DNA of 64,000 bases from Neolewinella lacunae. Its GTDB lineage: Bacteria; Bacteroidota; Bacteroidia; Chitinophagales; Saprospiraceae. The notes under the pieces were generated by a model. It was not told the DNA's origin, did not search any database, and saw only the letters and a program-made list of their open reading frames with translations. Of the stretch, positions 58,109-64,000 are shown in pieces. Every line of letters begins with the position of its first letter. Position 1 is the stretch's first letter. A program made the position numbers and the translations under genes. The stretch is taken from assembly GCF_014349155.1 (NCBI RefSeq), contig NZ_JACSIT010000069.1:1-64000 (forward strand), written 5' to 3'.

Positions 58109-59212
58109 ATGAGCAAGCACGGACGTGTACTCGTTGCCATGAGTGGCGGCATTGACAGCACCGTCACCGCGATGATCCTGCACGAACAGGGCTACGAGGT
58201 GGTGGGCATCACGATGAAAACCTGGGACTACGCCAACTCCGGCGGTGCCAAGAAAGAGACGGGCTGCTGCAGCCTCGACTCGATCAACGACGCCCGTTCG
58301 GTGGCCGTTTCGATGGGTTTCTCCCATTTCATCATTGACATCCGCGACGAGTTTGGCGACCACGTTATCGACAATTTTGTCGATGAGTATATGGCCGGCC
58401 GCACGCCCAACCCCTGTGTGCTCTGCAATACCCACATCAAATGGAGCGCCCTGCTGAAGCGGGCCGATGCGATGGACTGCGCCTTCATCGCCACCGGCCA
58501 CTACGCCCAACTGAACCAGACGGAGGCCGGGCGCTGGCACGTGCGCAAGAGCGCGGACAGCCACAAAGACCAGAGTTATGTTTTGTGGGGCCTCAGCCAG
58601 GAATGCATGGCCCGCAGCCGCTTCCCGCTCGGGCACATGACCAAGCCCGAGGTGCGGCAATTGGCCTACGACTTTGGCTACGAAGAACTGAGCAAAAAGG
58701 CCGAAAGCTTTGAAATCTGCTTTGTGCCCGACAATGACTACCGGGGCTTCCTCAAGCGGCGTTTGCCCGAGCTGGAGGCACAGGTGGCGGGCGGCAAATT
58801 CGTGAGTACGGCCGGCGAAGTGCTGGGGCAGCACGAGGGGTACCCCTTCTACACCATCGGCCAGCGCAAGGGACTGGGGATGGCCTTCGGCGAACCGATG
58901 TACGTTACGGCCATCGACGCGGCCACCAACACCGTCACCCTTGGCCCGGTGGACGCCTTGGTACGCAATGGCATGACCGTCGGCGGCGCTACCCTCCAAA
59001 AATACGCCGAACTGCCGGCGGGCGGCCTGGAACTGCTCACCAAAGTGCGCTACAAGGATGCGGGCACCCTCAGCCTCGTCGAGCAACTCGCGCCCGACCG
59101 CCTGAGCGTTGAGTTTTACGCCGACGTACGTGGCGTGGCCCCGGGGCAGAGTGCCGTCTTTTACGAGGGGGACGACGTCGTTGGGGGTGGCCTCATCCAC
59201 GCCAGCCGGTAG
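58109..59212 (+). CDS. mnmA: tRNA-specific 2-thiouridylase MnmA
   Basis: MnmA of 367 aa, which adds sulfur to U34 of Lys, Glu and Gln tRNAs. PP-loop ATP motif VLVAMSGGIDSTVTAMIL (near residue 8), nucleophile Cys in TPNPCVLCN (near 102), ATGHYAQL, and second catalytic Cys in FEICFVPDNDYRGFL (near 202); both Cys are present, so the enzyme should be active. HEGYPFYTIGQRKGLG begins the C-terminal RNA-binding domain. It has its own -7 box upstream. Confidence 0.95.
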   Translation: MSKHGRVLVAMSGGIDSTVTAMILHEQGYEVVGITMKTWDYANSGGAKKETGCCSLDSINDARSVAVSMGFSHFIIDIRDEFGDHVIDNFVDEYMAGRTPNPCVLCNTHIKWSALLKRADAMDCAFIATGHYAQLNQTEAGRWHVRKSADSHKDQSYVLWGLSQECMARSRFPLGHMTKPEVRQLAYDFGYEELSKKAESFEICFVPDNDYRGFLKRRLPELEAQVAGGKFVSTAGEVLGQHEGYPFYTIGQRKGLGMAFGEPMYVTAIDAATNTVTLGPVDALVRNGMTVGGATLQKYAELPAGGLELLTKVRYKDAGTLSLVEQLAPDRLSVEFYADVRGVAPGQSAVFYEGDDVVGGGLIHASR

Positions 59213-59237
59213 CATTTCGGCGCAAAGTTTTCGGTTT

Positions 59238-59255
59238 TGGCGCGGCCGCAGGTGC
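59238..59255 (-). repeat. 18-bp dispersed repeat, near-exact copy 18
   Basis: One mismatch; 26 nt after the mnmA stop. Confidence 0.8.
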
Positions 59256-59408
59256 CCTGGAACGGACAAAGGAGCGGGGCAGGGGACAGGCCAGGCACCG
59301 GGGAGTTTCCCGGGTTTCCCGCAGTTTTTGTGCTCGCCGGGGTGTCCCTCTGCCACGAAATTTTGCCCCGCTGAACACTTGGTCGCATTCGCATTGCTGC
59401 CAATTACC

Positions 59409-59416
59409 TACATTTG
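59409..59416 (+). promoter_or_regulatory. -7 box TACATTTG before the small TAT-type protein
   Basis: Perfect TAnnTTTG, 54 nt before the ATG at 59471. Confidence 0.45.
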
Positions 59417-59470
59417 GGCCATTCCTGGGTAAGGAAACGGGGCCCACCGCCTTGAGAACATAACGCTATC

Positions 59471-59779
59471 ATGTTGAATCGTAGAAACTTTATGACCGGA
59501 GCCGGGCTGGTCGTTGCAGGCCTATCGGCTACCGGACCATTAGCTGCTGCCAGTTTTACTGTTTTGCAACTTTCGCAAGGCGAGCGTGATTTGCTGGCTT
59601 CCTTCCAGTCCTTACTCAGTGCCTATCCCCACGGCAACGAAGCATTGCTGCGCACCATCGGTGCTCCCAAGGCCGTGTTGAACAGCGCACCGGGAACCCT
59701 CACCTTCGTTAACCAATCTGCACAGCGCATTGAATTGAAGGCCGTGGACGGACGTCTGCGGGCGCGCCTGTTGCAGTAA
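59471..59779 (+). CDS. Small exported protein with twin-arginine-like signal, unrecognised
   Basis: Protein of 102 aa. The start LNRRNFMTGAGLVVAGLSAT with RRNF and a hydrophobic, Gly-rich helix looks like a TAT signal (cleavage near LAAAS). The remaining ~70 residues have no recognised domain (LQLSQGERDLLASFQSLLSA, LTFVNQSAQRIELKAVDGRL). Preceded by a -7 box and followed, 258 bp later, by the HYR adhesin. No cofactor-binding motif, so use of the TAT path is an inference from the signal alone. Confidence 0.6.
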   Translation: MLNRRNFMTGAGLVVAGLSATGPLAAASFTVLQLSQGERDLLASFQSLLSAYPHGNEALLRTIGAPKAVLNSAPGTLTFVNQSAQRIELKAVDGRLRARLLQ

Positions 59780-60036
59780 ACCAAGCGAGTTTCGGATTCC
59801 TTTTTACCTGGCTGGAGCAAGCGCCGGGGGGGCTTTTTGGCACCCGCCGAAGTGACTTTTAACGCCCGTTTTTGCGGGCCTGGCCCTACTTGCAGGCTGA
59901 ATAATGGCCTCTTGGCCCCTAAATTTTTAAGTTCCCACAATTTTTTTCTTTGGGGAGTAACCGGGGATGTACCTTTATGCATAATTTCCATGGGGAGACC
60001 GACCGCCCCCAACTTTGATCTTTTACAATCGTAATC

Positions 60037-63000
60037 ATGAAACTAAGCGCTACCCTGTGCCGCCCCGGGCGGTTTCTTGCCCTCCTGCTGCTGTTCTGCC
60101 TCTCCTTTTCCCTGTCTGCCCAACTGGCGCCCGGGGATGTGATGATTGTGGCGATTGTTACGGATTCTGATTCTGGCCCAACATCTCCCGATGCCAATTG
60201 TGGTGACGGCTTCGCTTTCGTTGCCTTAGTCCCCATTCCCGCCAACGAAGTCGTTCTGTTTACCGAGAATGAGTTTACTGGTGGAGTCTTCACTACTGGA
60301 GAAGGCACCCTGAGTTGGACCAATAGTGCGAGCGTGCTTCCCGCCGGAACGGTGGTGCAGGTGACAACGAATGCTTCTACTTCCGGTAACTGCCCTACGC
60401 CTTCAGCCAGTACGGGTACCGTGGCTTTTGTGGGCGCGGATGCTTGGGAATTGTCAACTTCGAACGAAGAAATTTACGTTTTCCAGGGTTCCTTGGCTTC
60501 CCCAACGCTGATTTCTGCCTTGCTGACCAATAATGCTGGTACTGGGGGGCAAACCAATACCCCACCTGCTTCCATCAGTGGCTTCCTTGTAGACTTTACC
60601 GGTGTCGACATTGATGCCGACCTTGGCATCTACACTGGGGGAACAGTCTTCCCTTCCAAAGCCGCTGCTGCTGCTGCCATCGTCAATGTGGCCAGCAACT
60701 GGACATTGGAAGATGGTGGCACCGCGAACGAATGCTGCGACGCCGACGGTGTAGACTACCCAGCCGACATCCCCGCGATGTTCACCATCGGCATGGCCTG
60801 CGTGGATCCTACGATTGCCCTGAGCCAAAACCCCTTGGGCACGCTTTGCCCCACGGCCAGCGTCAACATTGTCATCAACGGCGGTGCTGACCCCGGCACT
60901 ACGGCCTATACGCTGCGGACGGGCAGTGCCGCCGGGCCGATCATCAATGGTCCGGTAGTAACCCCACAATTCACCATCAATAGTATCCAGGGGACCACTA
61001 CTTATTTCGTGACCACCCCCAACTGTATGGGTGGAACGGTAAGTGAATCTATTACCATCATGACGATGGGTACGGCGGCCAACGCGGGCCCGGACCAACT
61101 GAACCTGATGGGTACCTCGACCACCCTGTCAGGCAGCAACCCCAGCCCCGGAACGGGCGTATGGACGGAAACCAGCGGCGACGGCAACGGAATGTTCGGT
61201 GACGCAACTTCCCCTACCTCTTCTTTCAGCGGTACGCCCGGCGTGACTTACACCCTTCAGTGGGAAGTCATCAACCCAGGCTGTGCTACCACCTCGGATG
61301 AGGTAATGGTCAGCTTCAGCGCCGCCAGCACCCTGGCCATCGGCGACCTGGCATTTACTGGGTATAATTCCGACAATCCTGACACCTTCTCCTTCGTCAT
61401 TTTCACCGACATCGGAACCGGCACGGTCATCAACTTCACCGACAATGGCTGGCTTGCATCAGGTGCTTTCCGGACGGGCGAAGGCCTCATTGCCCTCACC
61501 TTTGGTGGTATGGCCACCTGTGGCGATCAATTTTTTGTAACGGGGGGTAACTTCCTTAATTACGACGGCTCGCCTGCGGGAACGGTAACGAGTATTTCCG
61601 GATCTGTAGATTTATCCATTAATGGAGACCAGATCTTCGCCTTCCAAGGAACGCTCGGCAGCCCAACGCTTTTGGCCGCCATTCAAATGAATGGTGATTG
61701 GGATGCTGATGCTACGGATGCGCAGTCTTCCGCCCAGCCCCAAGTCTTTATTGACAACCCCGGCACCTCGCTGGCCATTTCCCCGGAGGTAGACAACGCA
61801 GTCTTTGACTGTAGCAATCTCCCCGGTGGCATCAGTGCCAACCGCCTCGCCACCAATACGCCAGCTAACTGGGAGACGAGCAATACCAGTACCTCCGGCA
61901 TTCCGCCAGTAGATTGTATCGCTGGCTTTGGTTGCTGCGAGTTGCCCGTCATCACCAACCTGTCCTACAGCCCCGATCCGGTTTGCCCCGGTGCTGGCAA
62001 CAACATTACCCTCACCATCACGGGTAGCCTGAACGACGCCACGGAATGGGTAGTGTACACCATTAGCTGCGGCGGAACGGAAGTGCTGCGCAGCAGTAAT
62101 TCGGTCATCAACCTCGGATCACTTGCTACGGTGGGCACCACCACCATTTACGTCCGTGGCGAAGGCGGCTGTGTTCCCGCCGGCGGAGACTGCACCACCC
62201 TAGACATCGTAGTTGCAGAAACGGTCACCGCCCTTTGCGTCGCCCCCTTCAACGTTCAACTGGATGCCGCCGGGATGGCCACCATCACCCCTGCGCAGGT
62301 CGACAACGGCTCTACCGCTTGTACCACCCCTACCCTGAGCCTTGACGTGAACACCTTCACCTGTGCCGAAGTTGGCCCTAACTTGGTCACCCTGACCGTA
62401 GAGGACCAAAGCAACAACACGGCTACCTGTTCCGTAACGGTTACCGTACAGGATGCCACTGGCCCCCAGGCGATTTGCCAGCCCATCGATGTTTACCTCG
62501 ATGCCAACGGTGAGGCCTCCATTACGCCCGCTGACGTAGACAATGGTTCCAACGACAACTGCGGCATATCTTCCTCCACCGTCGTGCCCGATGCCTTCGA
62601 TTGTGACGACGTCGCTGGTAACCCAAATATGGTCACCCTGACCGTTTTTGACGCTGCGGGTAACATGGCCACCTGCGTCGCCCAAGTCACGGTACTTGAT
62701 ACCGTCCGGCCTGTTTTCACTTGCCAGGACATCACCGTGTCGCTCGATGCCAACGGGATGTTCTCCATTCCTTCTGCCAACTTTGTTAGAGACAACATCC
62801 AAACCAACTTCCAGGACAACTGCGCCACTATTTCCGCGGAATTCGGCATCACGGTGAATAGCTGGAACTGCTCCAATATTGGCGACAACTCTACCACGAT
62901 TTCTGCCAGAGACGGCAACGGCAACGAAACCCCTTGTACCATCACCGTGACGGTGACGGATCCTTTGATGACCTGCAACCAGGCCCCCGTCGCCGTCTGC

Positions 63001-64000
63001 CAACCCGTAATCGTTAATGCCGACGCCAACTGCGAAGCTACTACGGTTACCGCCGAAGACTTCGACGGTGGCTCTACGGATGAGGACATGGACCAGCTGA
63101 CCTTCTCCGTATCCCCGGTTGGCCCTTACGCGCTGGGCACGACTAACGTCACGCTTACCGTCAGCGATGGTGCGCTCATGAGCCAGTGTACGACCACCGT
63201 AACGGTCAACGACGTTACCGCCCCCGTCATCGTCTGCGAAGACATCACCGTAGCGGTAGGTGCCAGTGGCAGCGTCACGATCACTAATAACCAGGCGGTA
63301 GTGAGCATCACCGACAACTGCCCGGGCAACATTTCTGGTCCCTTCACCGTGGGTGGCATGGGCAACCGCGTATTCACCTGCACTGCCGTTGGTACCACAG
63401 TCGCCCGCACGGTAGTAGCTACCGACGCAGCCGGAAACCAGGGTAGCTGCACTTACAACGTAACGGTAATCGACGAAATAGCGCCCACCGTCACCTGTAC
63501 CGAGTTCACCGCCACCTTCTCCGCTTGCCCGGATGCTATTTTCCCGAACTCCCCCTCCGGAACGTTCTCCCCGATCGGCAACCTGAGTGACTTCTCGGTT
63601 GCTGCTGGTGGCATCTACGTTGCATCTTTTGACCTTACTGGTTGCGTAGACGACAACTGCTCCAGTGAAGGTTTCCAAAGCGCTTTCGTTGATTCTTACG
63701 AAGAAAACCGGATCCCCGGCTGCTCCGTAGACATCGTCAACGTGGTGGTCATTCGCGACGACGCGGGCAACCAGGCGGCAGACTCCATCTTCTTCCGCTC
63801 CACAATTGCCTTCGACGGCGACGCGCCAGTCTTCACTGTTTGTCCGGCGGACTCCCTCATCGACTGCGGCGTAGTACCCACCGTTGAGGCCACCGACGCT
63901 ACGGCCACCTCCGGTTGCGGTACGCCAGTCGTTACCGTTTCTGAAGCTGTGATTGTTGGTACCCCCAACTTTGCCGGAACCACTTACACCTTCACCTACA
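60037..64000 (+). CDS. Giant HYR-repeat surface protein (adhesin-like), 3' end beyond the window
   Basis: Open from ATG 60037 to the window end (over 1,320 codons, no stop). Signal peptide RFLALLLLFCLSFSLSA/Q. Two related N-terminal modules: GDVMIVAIVTDSD (near residue 32) with EEIYVFQGSLASPTLISALL, and GDLAFTGYNSDNPDTFSFVI (near 436) with DQIFAFQGTLGSPTLLAAIQ. From about residue 735 come HYR-type repeats about 80-90 residues apart, each with a (V/Y)xLDANGxxxITPADVDNGS loop and a C-terminal TVTVxDxTxP strand (starts near 738, 818, 902, 993, 1070). Cys pairs are frequent (e.g. NCGI, TCQD). Proteins of this type in Bacteroidota are usually T9SS cargo; the C-terminal sorting domain would lie beyond 64000. 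Confidence 0.85.
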   Translation, partial: MKLSATLCRPGRFLALLLLFCLSFSLSAQLAPGDVMIVAIVTDSDSGPTSPDANCGDGFAFVALVPIPANEVVLFTENEFTGGVFTTGEGTLSWTNSASVLPAGTVVQVTTNASTSGNCPTPSASTGTVAFVGADAWELSTSNEEIYVFQGSLASPTLISALLTNNAGTGGQTNTPPASISGFLVDFTGVDIDADLGIYTGGTVFPSKAAAAAAIVNVASNWTLEDGGTANECCDADGVDYPADIPAMFTIGMACVDPTIALSQNPLGTLCPTASVNIVINGGADPGTTAYTLRTGSAAGPIINGPVVTPQFTINSIQGTTTYFVTTPNCMGGTVSESITIMTMGTAANAGPDQLNLMGTSTTLSGSNPSPGTGVWTETSGDGNGMFGDATSPTSSFSGTPGVTYTLQWEVINPGCATTSDEVMVSFSAASTLAIGDLAFTGYNSDNPDTFSFVIFTDIGTGTVINFTDNGWLASGAFRTGEGLIALTFGGMATCGDQFFVTGGNFLNYDGSPAGTVTSISGSVDLSINGDQIFAFQGTLGSPTLLAAIQMNGDWDADATDAQSSAQPQVFIDNPGTSLAISPEVDNAVFDCSNLPGGISANRLATNTPANWETSNTSTSGIPPVDCIAGFGCCELPVITNLSYSPDPVCPGAGNNITLTITGSLNDATEWVVYTISCGGTEVLRSSNSVINLGSLATVGTTTIYVRGEGGCVPAGGDCTTLDIVVAETVTALCVAPFNVQLDAAGMATITPAQVDNGSTACTTPTLSLDVNTFTCAEVGPNLVTLTVEDQSNNTATCSVTVTVQDATGPQAICQPIDVYLDANGEASITPADVDNGSNDNCGISSSTVVPDAFDCDDVAGNPNMVTLTVFDAAGNMATCVAQVTVLDTVRPVFTCQDITVSLDANGMFSIPSANFVRDNIQTNFQDNCATISAEFGITVNSWNCSNIGDNSTTISARDGNGNETPCTITVTVTDPLMTCNQAPVAVCQPVIVNADANCEATTVTAEDFDGGSTDEDMDQLTFSVSPVGPYALGTTNVTLTVSDGALMSQCTTTVTVNDVTAPVIVCEDITVAVGASGSVTITNNQAVVSITDNCPGNISGPFTVGGMGNRVFTCTAVGTTVARTVVATDAAGNQGSCTYNVTVIDEIAPTVTCTEFTATFSACPDAIFPNSPSGTFSPIGNLSDFSVAAGGIYVASFDLTGCVDDNCSSEGFQSAFVDSYEENRIPGCSVDIVNVVVIRDDAGNQAADSIFFRSTIAFDGDAPVFTVCPADSLIDCGVVPTVEATDATATSGCGTPVVTVSEAVIVGTPNFAGTTYTFTY

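Noticed and set aside
1-64000. tRNA or rRNA genes
   Set aside because: I looked through the larger gaps and saw no cloverleaf or rRNA-like sequence; a tRNA search program would settle this.

Overview
The window looks like chromosomal DNA of a GC-rich member of the Bacteroidota, most likely Saprospiria/Lewinellaceae-like (inference). The evidence is a type IX secretion (T9SS) sortase PorU and a PorP/SprF protein, cargo proteins ending in T9SS sorting domains (alpha-amylase, PAP2/haloperoxidase-like protein), a giant HYR-repeat surface protein, OstA-like and DUF4097 proteins, a YpdA-type reductase, and many -7 boxes of the Bacteroidota type TAnnTTTG, often only 4-8 nt before the start codon. 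I see no rRNA, tRNA or CRISPR array.

Layout. 1-1469: complete IS4-family insertion sequence beginning at base 1. 1.6-5.2 kb: PQQ-type sugar dehydrogenase, ECF sigma factor, saccharopine dehydrogenase. 5.4-7.7 kb: Wzx-like flippase and a methyltransferase. 7.8-10.6 kb: c-heme/FG-GAP protein broken by one in-frame TAG, and glutaryl-CoA dehydrogenase. 10.8-17.3 kb: DUF6090-like membrane protein, cytidine deaminase, PorU, PorP/SprF. 17.3-17.7 kb: AT-rich gap with DnaA-box-like sites. 17.7-24.6 kb: M23 peptidase, a pair of unrecognised exported proteins, and modABC. 24.7-27.2 kb: zinc-ribbon protein, Nif3-like protein, heptose-1-P adenylyltransferase-like protein. 27.9-34.3 kb: ABC exporter half, prohibitin-like lipoprotein, TPR protein, GH32 enzyme, methyltransferase. 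34.7-40.6 kb: OstA-like protein, TPR/SH3 protein, and a sigma/anti-sigma/DUF4097 operon followed by an outer-membrane barrel. 40.6-41.3 kb: repeat array with two MITE-like elements. 41.3-46.2 kb: c-di-AMP synthase, coiled-coil protein, polyprenyl synthase, YpdA-like reductase, ribosomal protein S20. 46.3-59.2 kb: T9SS amylase, etfAB, SLC45-like transporter, T9SS PAP2 protein, RluA-type pseudouridine synthase, RlpA, MnmA. 59.5-64 kb: small TAT-type protein and the start of the HYR adhesin.

How the genes fit together. Saccharopine dehydrogenase, glutaryl-CoA dehydrogenase and ETF could serve lysine/glutarate oxidation, although they are scattered. PorU and PorP/SprF belong to the machinery that would export the amylase and the PAP2 protein. 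GH32 plus the SLC45-like transporter suggest use of sucrose or fructan.

The most unusual content is between the genes. About 18 copies of an 18-bp sequence (GCACCTGCGGCCGCGCCC and variants) are spread over the window, some inside genes and three of them forming the end of signal peptides. There is a ~200-bp intergenic repeat in three copies, one interrupted by a 153-bp MITE, and two 143-bp MITEs sitting in the same short target sequence with 10-bp duplications. There are also AGTTC-rich hairpins at gene ends and an array of inverted GTCGGGCTGAAGCCGCGACA repeats.
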